Assembly: GCF_009687865.1 (NCBI RefSeq)
Contig: NZ_BLAE01000016.1
Span: 124,001 to 188,000 of the forward strand
Length of the DNA stretch: 64,000 nt
Direction of reading: 5' to 3'
From: Acrocarpospora macrocephala
GTDB lineage: Bacteria; Actinomycetota; Actinomycetes; Streptosporangiales; Streptosporangiaceae
Part shown: piece after piece, positions 17,158 to 26,107 of the stretch
Position numbering within the stretch: the first letter of the stretch is position 1
Layout: every line of letters begins with the position of its first letter
Translations under genes and position numbers: made by a program
Notes under the pieces: generated by a model
Database searches by the model: none
What the model saw: the letters and a program-made list of their open reading frames with translations, nothing else
Told to the model about the DNA's origin: nothing

Positions 17158-18306
17158 ATGACGACCAAGGAACCACGCCCGCCCACGACTGACGGACCCC
17201 AGCAGGCCACCAACCCCCAACGGCTCTCCCGTCCCATTGGCGTGGGCGTCGTCGGCCTCAGTGCTAGAGGTGGGTGGGGAGCCGGCGCGCATCTTCCGGC
17301 CATGTCGGCCGCAGGCGGCTTCGAGCTCCGAGGCCTCGTCGCCAGCTCCGAGAGCACGGCTCGCGCCGCGACCGAGCGCCACCGAGCACCGTGGTTCACG
17401 TCAGCCGAGGAACTGGCCAACGCCAAGGACGTCGATCTCGTCGTAGTCACCGTAAAGACGCCCAGACACCGCGAACTCGTCCTGCCAGCGCTGGCCGCGG
17501 GGAAGCCGGTGTTCTGCGAGTGGCCACTTGCGGTGGATCACCGCGAAGCAGAGGAGATGGCCCGTGCAGCCGGGCAGCTCCAGACGTTCGTCGGACTGCA
17601 GGGGCAGTCCTCGCCCTCATTCCGGTGGCTCGCCGACCTGGTGCGCGAGGGATTCGTGGGCGACGTCATCTCCGCGACCCTCAACTCATCGGCGCAGGAG
17701 TGGGGGTCGCCCACTGACGAGGGCACGCTCTACACCCTCGACAAGAGGTCGGGCGCTGGCATGATGGGCATCGCATTCGGCCATGCCATCGACCCCGTCC
17801 TCATGGTGGTCGGCGAGTTGCGAGATGTTGTGGCGACGACGGCTACACGCCATCCCCAAGTGCCGCTCGGACGGACGGGGACCTACGTACCCATGACGTC
17901 CGAGGACCAGATCGCCATCTCAGGCACGCTGGCCAGTGGAGCCGTGCTCTCGGCCCACCAGCGCGGCGGCATCGCCGCGGGCTCGGCGTTCTGGCTGCGC
18001 ATCGACGGCACCGAGGGAACGCTCGAGGCGACGGCCAGCAACCACCCGCACATCGTGCCGGTCTCGGTTCGGGGGTCGCGGGGGACCCAGCCGCTGGCTC
18101 CCATGTTGCTCCCCGACGGCTACGACGACTTCCCCAGCTTGTCCCGATCTCCCATCCACACCCTCACGCATGCCTACGCCCGAGTTCGCCAGAACCTGCT
18201 CGGGGACGCCAAGACCGTGCCGGGCTTCACCCACGCCGCCACTCGTCACCGGCTACTGGGCGCGATCGCGGAGTCCGCTGAGACCGGGCGGCGGGTCGAG
18301 CTGTGA
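17158..18306 (+). CDS. Gfo/Idh/MocA-family oxidoreductase
   Basis: The 382-residue protein has a Rossmann N-terminus (VGVVGLSARGGWGAGAHLPA at about residues 29-48), the family EWPLA segment where the usual motif is EKP, and a C-terminal beta-sheet substrate domain. Members oxidise or reduce sugar-like and cyclic alcohol substrates with NAD(P); the sequence is most like the Gal80/short-branched subgroup. The ATG at 17158 is chosen because a GAGGAG stretch precedes it, although the frame is open further upstream. It is controlled, by inference, by the TetR operator at 17051, and the aldo/keto reductase gene follows. Confidence 0.85.
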   Translation: MTTKEPRPPTTDGPQQATNPQRLSRPIGVGVVGLSARGGWGAGAHLPAMSAAGGFELRGLVASSESTARAATERHRAPWFTSAEELANAKDVDLVVVTVKTPRHRELVLPALAAGKPVFCEWPLAVDHREAEEMARAAGQLQTFVGLQGQSSPSFRWLADLVREGFVGDVISATLNSSAQEWGSPTDEGTLYTLDKRSGAGMMGIAFGHAIDPVLMVVGELRDVVATTATRHPQVPLGRTGTYVPMTSEDQIAISGTLASGAVLSAHQRGGIAAGSAFWLRIDGTEGTLEATASNHPHIVPVSVRGSRGTQPLAPMLLPDGYDDFPSLSRSPIHTLTHAYARVRQNLLGDAKTVPGFTHAATRHRLLGAIAESAETGRRVEL

Positions 18307-18415
18307 GTGGGCCCCGCCAGATCGCAGGACAACCCCGGTCTTGACGAGGCCAGCGCAGTGGATGCCCTGCGAGGTTCGCCGCAGCCGTTCGGCTGTTGGC
18401 GTCGTGATAGGTTCA

Positions 18416-18429
18416 GTACCGATCGGTAC
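18416..18429. promoter_or_regulatory. Perfect 14-bp TetR-type operator upstream of the aldo/keto reductase gene
   Basis: GTACCGATCGGTAC is a perfect palindrome, flanked by A on both sides, 20 bp upstream of the start at 18449. It is the cleanest of the three related sites. Confidence 0.7.
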
Positions 18430-18448
18430 ATATATGTAGGGAGGAAAG

Positions 18449-19420
<972 letters not shown>

Positions 19421-19443
19421 CCGAGCACCAGATGAACGCACAC

Positions 19444-19488
19444 CTAGACGGTATGACGTTACCCCTCGGGTCACGTCATACCGTCTAG
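19444..19488. terminator. Bidirectional terminator between convergent genes
   Basis: Perfect 16-base arms (19444-19459 and 19473-19488) flank a 13-base loop. It lies between the aldo/keto reductase gene and the convergent EthD-like gene and can serve both. Confidence 0.75.
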
Positions 19489-19521
19489 CCGTAACAGTTC
19501 GTTCTCACCGGTCGACGTCCC

Positions 19522-19887
19522 TCAGAGGCTGCTGAGGTCCGTGTCATACTCGTCCACCAGGCACATGTACATGTGGCTCCGGTCGAACAGCTTCTCTTCG
19601 TCCTCGATCACCATCGCTCGGAACTCGTCCGGCATCGGCTCGACGAAGAATCCTTGGTAGAACTCCTCGTTACACCAGATCTCTACGATCACGTCGAATC
19701 CGAAGTCTCGAACCTCACCGGTGACGGGCGGAGCGATGGGAGTCAGGTACCGCCGCGTCCACCGCTCGACGCCAGGCTTGCTCAGGTACTCATTAAAGAG
19801 CGGACAATGGACGTTTTCGTAATAGTCGCGGAACTCCTCGTCCGTGAGCCCCTCTCGCTTCTTAAAGATTCCGACCATCTTGATCAA
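19522..19887 (-). CDS. EthD-domain protein
   Basis: The 121-residue protein starts MIKMVGIFKKREGLTDEEF and has YYENVHCPLF and GVERWTRRYL, the pattern of the EthD ferredoxin-like fold. EthD proteins support ether degradation in Rhodococcus, and relatives act as small dehydratases, decarboxylases or cyclases for aromatic intermediates; the role here is unknown. It is the last gene on the minus strand behind the esterase (90-bp gap) and the monooxygenase, so it probably belongs to that operon. Confidence 0.8.
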   Translation of the reverse strand: MIKMVGIFKKREGLTDEEFRDYYENVHCPLFNEYLSKPGVERWTRRYLTPIAPPVTGEVRDFGFDVIVEIWCNEEFYQGFFVEPMPDEFRAMVIEDEEKLFDRSHMYMCLVDEYDTDLSSL

Positions 19888-19977
19888 TTTTGATCATCCT
19901 TTCATCTCCGGTGCCTCGACATTTCGAGACGTTGTCGACCAGTGAGCAGGGGACGTCGGCGACCCGTCGTCCATCCG

Positions 19978-21582
19978 TCAACGAGACGTCACATCCGTCA
20001 GTCGGTTGAACGCGTCGAGTGCCCTCATCCGGTCGTCCTGCACCCAGGTGGACACGGTGGGTACGGGCGAGTCCCATTCGACTGTGTTCGGGGCATCTTC
20101 TGCGAACGCGGGCCAACCCGACTCCACTCCAATGAGCAAGGGTGCGGTATTCGGGTCACCGTTCGCGGCGAAGGCCGACCACGCCGTACGCAGCTGCTCA
20201 CCGAGCTGCCGGTCCGCATTGGTCCAGGGGAAGTCCATCGACGAGAAGGAGCCGAACAGGTAGGGGAGGTCGGCTCCGTGGACCGCACCGCCGAACTCCT
20301 TCTCGAGTACCCTGCTGTCCGAAGGAATCGGCAACTCGCGCTGGAAGCGGAAGTGCCACACCGGACTCGAGCCGTGTCGCGACTGCAGCCGCGCCGCAGT
20401 CCAGGTCGACCAGTTGAACACGCGATCCGCCTCCAGTTGCCGACTCGCGTTGGGGACCTCCGCATCGGAGTCCGCCGGGTAGAGACGGAGCATGTCCTCG
20501 GCGCAAGACCCGTACGTCGACCTCACGTACTGCTCGTAGTGGCGGACGCTAGACAGGAACGGCAAGCCTGCCCCCTCGTTCCCAACGCCGCCGACGAGCA
20601 TCGGCACATCGATGGCACGACCACTCGCATACGCCTCGAGAGGCGACTCACGCAGCACGTGGCCGTCGACGACGGGGTAGCCGCAGTCGAAGGAATGCAT
20701 GCTGGTGGGCGCACCCGGGGCGAGCACGTTGATCCAGGCACCCATGGCCCTGGGAAGCGTCGCGTCCACCAATACGTCGGCCGGGATCTCCCGAAGCTGC
20801 GCGGCCGTGCGAACCCCGAGGACTCGGCCGAGTTCTGTCCCCGCGTCCTCCCCGGCCGCTAGCGTCTGCGGGTTGGCGGGATGACCAGGGCCGTCGAGAG
20901 CGGGGGCAAGTCCCGGTCCGCTGTGGACGACTGCTCGGTGGAAAAGCCCGCGCGCGTGGTCACACGCACGAAGGTTGTGCACGCTGTGCCCGCCCGCGGA
21001 CACACCTCCCACTGACACCCGTCCAGGGTCGCCGCCGAACGCCTCGATGTTGTCCCGCACCCAGCGCAACGACTCGACCTGGTCGAGCAGCCCGTAGTTG
21101 CCGGAGACGCCCTCGTCCGACTCTGCGGAGAGCGCCGGATGTGCCAGGAAACCGAGCCGCCCCAGTCGGTAGTTGACCGTCACCACCGTCACGCCAGAGC
21201 GCGCCAGTTCCGTGCCGTCGTAGAGGGGATTGGCCGCCGACCCGAAATGGAACCCGCCGAAGTGAAACCATACGAGGACTGGCCGCTGAGCGTCGCCCTC
21301 GGGCCCCGTCCACACGTTCAGGTAGAGGCAGTCCTCGTCGAACTCGTTCTCGCCGCCCCAGTAGAGCGAACGCGGGGAGACCGCCGGCTGTGGGGCACTC
21401 GGGGAGTAGCGCTGTGCGGACCTCACACCGCGCCACGGATCGACCGCGGTCGGGGGCCTCCACCGCAGGTCTCCGATAGGGGGCGCAGCGTAGGGTACGC
21501 CGAGGAACCTGCGGACGCGGTCATCGGACGAGACGCTGCCGTCGAGGCGTCCTGACTGCACCGTCACCTGTGCGCCACTCAT
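19978..21582 (-). CDS. Type-B carboxylesterase
   Basis: The 534-residue protein is a carboxylesterase/lipase of the alpha/beta-hydrolase type B family: FLGVPYAAPPIGDLRW near the N-terminus, the EDCLYLNVW motif, the nucleophile elbow GGVSAGG and a late HGADLPYLFG that supplies the His. The ATG at 21582 gives the normal N-terminus (QVTVQSGRLDG, then RRFLGVPY); the frame is open for 45 more codons upstream. No signal peptide is visible, so it is probably cytoplasmic. It lies 64 bp after the monooxygenase gene and may hydrolyse an ester or lactone formed by it, in the manner of Baeyer-Villiger-type routes; that link is inference. Confidence 0.88.
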   Translation of the reverse strand: MSGAQVTVQSGRLDGSVSSDDRVRRFLGVPYAAPPIGDLRWRPPTAVDPWRGVRSAQRYSPSAPQPAVSPRSLYWGGENEFDEDCLYLNVWTGPEGDAQRPVLVWFHFGGFHFGSAANPLYDGTELARSGVTVVTVNYRLGRLGFLAHPALSAESDEGVSGNYGLLDQVESLRWVRDNIEAFGGDPGRVSVGGVSAGGHSVHNLRACDHARGLFHRAVVHSGPGLAPALDGPGHPANPQTLAAGEDAGTELGRVLGVRTAAQLREIPADVLVDATLPRAMGAWINVLAPGAPTSMHSFDCGYPVVDGHVLRESPLEAYASGRAIDVPMLVGGVGNEGAGLPFLSSVRHYEQYVRSTYGSCAEDMLRLYPADSDAEVPNASRQLEADRVFNWSTWTAARLQSRHGSSPVWHFRFQRELPIPSDSRVLEKEFGGAVHGADLPYLFGSFSSMDFPWTNADRQLGEQLRTAWSAFAANGDPNTAPLLIGVESGWPAFAEDAPNTVEWDSPVPTVSTWVQDDRMRALDAFNRLTDVTSR

Positions 21583-21646
21583 CGGGCTCCCCACCACGGG
21601 AGGGAGTCCAGCAACATCACAGGCCGCAGCCGCCCGCGCGACCCAT

Positions 21647-22801
21647 TCACCATGAATAGTTGCGATCTTCCGGAGGCGACCAGACGCCGGCATCGTGGAG
21701 CCGGTCGAGAACCGCACGGAAGTCGAGGACTTCGCGCGGGCTCCACAATGGGAAATTGATCAGGATGTTGCTAGTCGCGGTGCGCCGCTTCATGTCGATG
21801 AGCTGCTCCGCGACCTGGTCCGCCGTCCCGAGGAACTTGAGGATGCCCCGTCCGCTACCCCACTCCTGAGCTGCTTCCTCGCGCGTCTTCCCCTCGAACA
21901 GCGCCTCGATCGACTTGATGTCGCCGAGGATGTCTGCCGTCAGCTCCATCGTGGCGTCGTAGTTCAGGCTTCGGCAGAGCCGCTCGTACTCCTCCTCGGC
22001 CTCCCCTTCGTTCTCGCGCACGATGGCGATGGCGAAGGGGCTCAGCCCCAGAGGCTCTTCCCTGCCGACGGATGTGGCGATTCCTTGTGCCCGGGTCTCC
22101 GTCTCGAGCACCTTCTCGACGCTGTTGCCCGCGACCACCAGCATGTCGCAGTGCTGGGCGGCGAACTCTATGCCTGCCGGCGAAGCACCGGCGCTGACGA
22201 GGAGCGGATGGGGCTTCTGCATCGGTCGGGGGGCCTTGATCCGCCCTCGCAGCCTGTAGTACTTGCCGTCGACCTCGATCGGTTCGTCCTCCGTCCACAG
22301 GCGCTTCACGATCTCGACGAACTCCCCCGCCATGGCGTAACGCTCGTCGTGCTCGACCATGATGTCCTGGCCGAATAGGCGGGCCTCCGGATCACCGAAC
22401 CCCGTGACGACGTTCCACCCCCAGCGGCCCTCACTGAAGGCGTCGAGGGTCGCACCCATGCGGGCGATGTGAGCAGGCTTGTGATGCGTGGTGTGGAAGG
22501 TCGTGATGACACCGATGTTCTCGGTCACGGCGAACAGGCCCATCGCCAGCATCGGCGCGTGGTACTTAGGCGACTGGTGCCCGCCACGCTCGGCGGCACG
22601 CTGGTGCCCCGACCAGGTGTCGGCGATGAAGAGGGTGTCGAATCCCGTTGCCTCGGCAGCCTGCGCCATATCGCAGAAGACGCGCTTGTTGAGCGGCGGT
22701 GTTGCCTGCGCAGCCTCCTCCGACCAGATGTGGTCGGTCTGACCTGTCGGGAAGAAGTAGCCGAAGCTCAACTCGTCTGGGTTCTCGCGACGCATCTTCA
22801 T
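21647..22801 (-). CDS. LLM-class FMNH2-dependent monooxygenase (SfnG/RutA-like)
   Basis: The 384-residue protein is a bacterial-luciferase-like TIM barrel. Features include GHQRAAERGGHQSPKYHAP, FSEGRWGWNVVTGFGDPEA, MVEHDERYAMAGEFVEIVK and the phosphate-binding PHPLLVSAGASPAG. The HDERY and WTEDE segments recall the dimethylsulfone monooxygenase SfnG and the pyrimidine oxygenase RutA. These enzymes use reduced FMN delivered by a separate reductase to oxygenate sulfones, rings or amides. The reductase is encoded 75 bp upstream. It is paralogous to the enzyme at 26108, with similar ends (NYSW and DYSW). The substrate is unknown. Confidence 0.88.
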   Translation of the reverse strand: MKMRRENPDELSFGYFFPTGQTDHIWSEEAAQATPPLNKRVFCDMAQAAEATGFDTLFIADTWSGHQRAAERGGHQSPKYHAPMLAMGLFAVTENIGVITTFHTTHHKPAHIARMGATLDAFSEGRWGWNVVTGFGDPEARLFGQDIMVEHDERYAMAGEFVEIVKRLWTEDEPIEVDGKYYRLRGRIKAPRPMQKPHPLLVSAGASPAGIEFAAQHCDMLVVAGNSVEKVLETETRAQGIATSVGREEPLGLSPFAIAIVRENEGEAEEEYERLCRSLNYDATMELTADILGDIKSIEALFEGKTREEAAQEWGSGRGILKFLGTADQVAEQLIDMKRRTATSNILINFPLWSPREVLDFRAVLDRLHDAGVWSPPEDRNYSW

Positions 22802-22875
22802 AATGTTCCTTTCGGCGCCCGGATGTGGGTCCGCGCTAACGTGACACTGGGAATCGAAGTTGTCAGCCCACGCTC

Positions 22876-23385
22876 CTAGGGCGAGACCGGTACTGCAGCA
22901 TTTTCGGTAATCAGGTTGAGTGACGCATAGGTGCTCTTGTAGTACAGGAGCGGACCCCGCTTGGTCTCGGCGTCCAGCTCGATGGCGACGACCTCCGCCG
23001 CGACGATGGTGTGGTCACCCCCGTCGTACTCTCCCCAAATGCGGCAGTCGAAGGTGACGAGCGCGCCACCGATCAGCGGCGCGCCATGCTGACTCGGTCG
23101 CCATTCGACGCCACTGAACTTGTCACTGCCGCTGCGGGAGAAGGAGACTGACAGCGCTGTCTGCCCGTCGGCCAGGACGTTGATGGCGAAGGTATCGAGG
23201 GGCCTGATCCGAGGCCACGTCGTGGAGCTGCGGGAGGGCGAGAACGTCACGAGCGGCGGGTCAAGCGAGAGCGAGGAGAACGACTGGCAGGTGAAGCCAA
23301 CCGGTCCCTCCTCGGTCATTCCCGTGATGACGGTCAGCCCTGAGCCGAAGTGGCTGAGAGCAACACGCATCGAGGTCGGGTTCAC
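22876..23385 (-). CDS. HpaC-like flavin reductase
   Basis: The 169-residue protein has the flavin-reductase split-barrel pattern: FGSGLTVITG, GPVGFTCQSFSSLSLDPPLV, FAINVLADGQ, and FDCRIWGEYDGGDHTIVAAEV near the C-terminus. It reduces FMN or FAD with NAD(P)H and would supply the LLM monooxygenase encoded directly downstream. It lies just behind the ribBA remnant on the same strand, below operator sites 5 and 6. A truncated relative is at 14785. Confidence 0.9.
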   Translation of the reverse strand: MNPTSMRVALSHFGSGLTVITGMTEEGPVGFTCQSFSSLSLDPPLVTFSPSRSSTTWPRIRPLDTFAINVLADGQTALSVSFSRSGSDKFSGVEWRPSQHGAPLIGGALVTFDCRIWGEYDGGDHTIVAAEVVAIELDAETKRGPLLYYKSTYASLNLITENAAVPVSP

Positions 23386-23396
23386 ATCGGTCTCCT

Positions 23397-23552
23397 TCAG
23401 CCGTCTTCAGGCAACGTGATCAGGTGGCCCATCCGATCGCGCTTCGTGGTGAGGTAGGCAAGGTTGTGGGTGGTGACGCGGTCCTCATCGTCGGTGACCA
23501 CCACCATCTGGCCCCGCTGCAGTGTCGCAAGCGCTTCCTGCACTGCCTGCAT
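23397..23552 (-). pseudogene. 51-codon internally deleted ribBA
   Basis: The frame encodes MQAVQEALATLQRGQMVVVT and DDEDR, the start of 3,4-dihydroxy-2-butanone-4-phosphate synthase (RibB), joined in frame to NLAYLTTKRDRMGHLI, which is the extreme C-terminus of GTP cyclohydrolase II (RibA). About 350 residues between the two are missing, so neither enzyme can function. A GGAGG sequence six bases before the ATG suggests the small frame is still translated. RibBA supplies riboflavin precursors, and the gene sits 12 bp upstream of a flavin reductase gene, so the ancestral operon probably made flavin for its own monooxygenase. Confidence 0.7.
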
Positions 23553-23640
23553 GGTCGACCTCCGTCCTTCATGTGGCTCGTCGGGAACCGTGACGCCTGA
23601 GTTACGAAGGTTCCTCGGCAGCGCTGCCGACACCAGACCC

Positions 23641-23657
23641 GTTCCGCTGTGCAGAAC
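23641..23657. promoter_or_regulatory. Palindromic operator, site 5
   Basis: The site reads GTTCCGCTGTGCAGAAC, with seven-base arms holding one mismatch pair. It lies between the divergent ribBA remnant and the IclR gene. Confidence 0.7.
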
Positions 23658-23699
23658 ACGAGCGACCAGGGGCGGGCGTCTCGCCATCGCCACCTGGCG

Positions 23700-23716
23700 G
23701 TTCCGCAGAGCAGAAC
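23700..23716. promoter_or_regulatory. Palindromic operator, site 6
   Basis: The site reads GTTCCGCAGAGCAGAAC and differs from site 5 only in the centre. The two lie 59 bp apart centre to centre in the same divergent promoter region, so each may serve one direction. Confidence 0.7.
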
Positions 23717-23895
23717 GCTGCTGGTGCACCGTGCGCCCGTCCGGGAGCGTACGTAATCGATTCACGAACGTGAAACTCGACGGAAACGACGCGGAGCGGA
23801 GGCAGTGCCATGACGGCGTTCGGCTCTCCCTCGCCTCGGTATTTGCGGCGCCATCGCACTGCCCTCGCCCACCGTTACCTGCCGGGTGGGCGACC

Positions 23896-24747
23896 GTGAG
23901 CGCGGGCACCTTCAACCCGGCGACGCATGCGCCGGAGCCTCTCGTCGAAGGAGCGGGAACGTCCGGGACAGACGCGGGCAACATCCGGCCGGCCTACGCG
24001 ATCTCGTCGGTCGACAACGCTCTTCACCTCGTGCAGATGCTGGCCCGAGATGGCGCCGTTCGGGTGAGTGGTGCGGCTGCAGAGCTGGGAGTGGCGAAGT
24101 CGACCGCTCACCGACTCCTGGGGATGCTCTGCTATCGGGGTTTTGCCACGAAGGATGGAGACCGGCTCTACCGCAGCGGCCCTGCCCTGAGCGCTGTCCG
24201 ACAGAGTGGGTCACGGCATGGGGAGTTGTCCCTGGTCGCCCGACCCTTCCTGGAGCGGCTCCAGCGGGAGTCCAACGAGACCGTCCATCTGGTTGTCCTT
24301 CGAGAGACGAGCGTGGAGTTCCTCACCAGTCTCGAATGCACCCAGCCGTTGCGAGTCGGGTCGAGGGCTGGCGCAGTGATGCCCGCCTACCGCACCTCGG
24401 GTGGTCGTGCGTTCCTCGCCGCTCTCTCGGAGGCAGACCTCGTGCGGCTGTTCCCCGACGGCTCGCCAGACCCCGAGCTCGACTGGACTACGTTCCTGCG
24501 CTCGCTCGAGATCGTTCGTCGTCGCGGCTATGGGATCAGCGCCGGCGAGACGGAACGCGGCATCACCGCCATCGGGGCGACAGTCCGTGGCCCCGACGGC
24601 GACCCGATCGCCGCCGTGGCGATCTCCGCTCCCTCGCTGCGGTTCCAACGCAGCCAGCTCCCGAGGGCTGCGGCACTTCTCCATCGTCACATCGAAATGC
24701 TCGAGACCGAGTTCGTGCGTCTGTCGCCACGTCGCGTGGCCGGCTAA
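23896..24747 (+). CDS. IclR-family transcriptional regulator
   Basis: From a GTG at 23896 the gene encodes 283 residues. A winged helix-turn-helix lies at about residues 35-85 (LVQMLARDGAVRVSGAAAEL, then GVAKSTAHRLLGMLCYRGFA), followed by an effector domain with SRAGAVMPAYRTSGGRAFLA and SAGETERGITAIG. The start is a choice; the frame is open a long way upstream but without family similarity. Two palindromic sites lie about 180-255 bp upstream, in the divergent promoter region. The gene is followed at 15 bp by the M24 gene, so it heads the five-gene plus-strand operon. It is the most likely regulator of the nine-site regulon. Confidence 0.88.
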   Translation: MSAGTFNPATHAPEPLVEGAGTSGTDAGNIRPAYAISSVDNALHLVQMLARDGAVRVSGAAAELGVAKSTAHRLLGMLCYRGFATKDGDRLYRSGPALSAVRQSGSRHGELSLVARPFLERLQRESNETVHLVVLRETSVEFLTSLECTQPLRVGSRAGAVMPAYRTSGGRAFLAALSEADLVRLFPDGSPDPELDWTTFLRSLEIVRRRGYGISAGETERGITAIGATVRGPDGDPIAAVAISAPSLRFQRSQLPRAAALLHRHIEMLETEFVRLSPRRVAG

Positions 24748-24762
24748 AGAGAGAAGAAGTGT

Positions 24763-26088
24763 ATGTCTAGTGAGTCCCGCCGCTTTCCGCCGACCCGCCG
24801 GGCCATCCCAGCGGAGGCCCAAGCCACGCGTGAGCTGCTGAAGTACGTGCCCCAGATGCCGCTGGAGGAACGAGATCGTCGCTGGGATCGGCTTCGCAAG
24901 CGCATGATCATGGCGGACGTCGAAGCCCTGGTGTTCTTGGGCAACGACATCTACTGGGGCATGGGGATGGCCAACATCAAGTACGTGTTCCAGGTCGACT
25001 CACAGATCGGTGCGGACGGACTGTTCTGTCTCGATGGTGAGCCGGTGGTCTGGAACACCTTGCCCCACATGAACCGGCCGACCAGCCACTACCTGTCGCT
25101 CCAGGAGTGGATAACCGATATCCGTGACCGCGGCGGCATGGGCGCCATTGCTGAGGAGCTCCGGGCGCGCGGCTTGGACCGAGCCAGGATCGGCTTGGTC
25201 AGCTTCTCGTCGAGTGTGCAGACCACACCGACACTGCTGCATCGTGACATGGTCGAGCTCGAGCGGGTGCTGCCGAACGTCACTTGGGTCGAGGCCAACC
25301 ATCTTCTCCAGGAGATGCGGGTGGTCAAGAGTGAGGCCGAGATCGACATGCTGCGCGCTGCGTCCAAGATCTCGCGTCTGACGGTGGACGCGATGATCGC
25401 CACGGCTCGTCCCGGCGTGCCCGATGCTGCCGTGTACGCCGAGATGATCCGTACCCAGATCGCCAACGGCGCCGATCCCAACATCTTCAACCTGTTCTCG
25501 GCCGGCCCGCTGGAGCACGACCCTAACGAGCTGTGGCACCTGCTGCATGGGTGCGACCAGCCGCTGACGCCGTCGATGCGACCGTTGCAGGACGGTGACC
25601 TGATCGTGGCGGAGTGGCACACGAAGTACGCCGGCTACCGGTGTCACACCGAGTACACGGTGTTCGTCGGCAAGCGCGCTCCCGACCAGCTTCTGCGGCT
25701 GTGGGACATCGCTGGGGAGTGCCTCGAGGCCAGCAAGTCGGCGCTGACGGCTGGCCGCACCATCCGGGAGGCGCTGCAGATTCTGCGCGAACCCGCTCGC
25801 AAGGCCGACGTGGACTGGGTCGAGCTCGGCTTCCACGCTATGGGTCTGGCGTCTCCCGAGTTTCCCACCGTCGTGTACGAGGACGGGTGGGGCACCAAGT
25901 CGCTCAACGGCCACAACATCGGCGACTTGGTGCTCGAGGAAGGGATGACCTTCGGCAACAACATCGATCTCCACGACTCCAAGTGGAAGCCCGACGTCGG
26001 CGTCATGCTGTCCGACTTCATGGTTGTGCGCCCCGACCAAGCCGAGTGCCTGGTGGGCACCCCCCGCGAACTCGCCCAGACCGGCTGA
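24763..26088 (+). CDS. M24-fold hydrolase lacking the metal site
   Basis: The 441-residue protein has the two-domain fold of M24 proteins (Xaa-Pro peptidases, creatinase, ectoine hydrolase), with VVKSEAEIDMLRAASKIS opening the catalytic domain. Compared with the canonical enzyme at 36839, the expected ligands are changed: first Asp to Ala (LIVAEWHT), second Asp to His (YRCHTEY), the EPG glutamate to Asn (TFGNNIDL) and the final Glu to Ser (VMLSDFMVV). Only the FHAMGL histidine remains. Creatinase likewise works without metal. It probably hydrolyses a small C-N bond in the pathway and not a peptide; the substrate is unknown. It lies 19 bp before the second monooxygenase gene. Confidence 0.8.
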   Translation: MSSESRRFPPTRRAIPAEAQATRELLKYVPQMPLEERDRRWDRLRKRMIMADVEALVFLGNDIYWGMGMANIKYVFQVDSQIGADGLFCLDGEPVVWNTLPHMNRPTSHYLSLQEWITDIRDRGGMGAIAEELRARGLDRARIGLVSFSSSVQTTPTLLHRDMVELERVLPNVTWVEANHLLQEMRVVKSEAEIDMLRAASKISRLTVDAMIATARPGVPDAAVYAEMIRTQIANGADPNIFNLFSAGPLEHDPNELWHLLHGCDQPLTPSMRPLQDGDLIVAEWHTKYAGYRCHTEYTVFVGKRAPDQLLRLWDIAGECLEASKSALTAGRTIREALQILREPARKADVDWVELGFHAMGLASPEFPTVVYEDGWGTKSLNGHNIGDLVLEEGMTFGNNIDLHDSKWKPDVGVMLSDFMVVRPDQAECLVGTPRELAQTG

Positions 26089-26107
26089 GCACGAAGGAGC
26101 CGAGACC

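Noticed and set aside
21647-22801. Assignment of the LLM enzyme as RutA of pyrimidine degradation
   Set aside because: The similarity is only general; rutB to rutG partners are absent and the active-site neighbourhood differs, so the broader call was kept.
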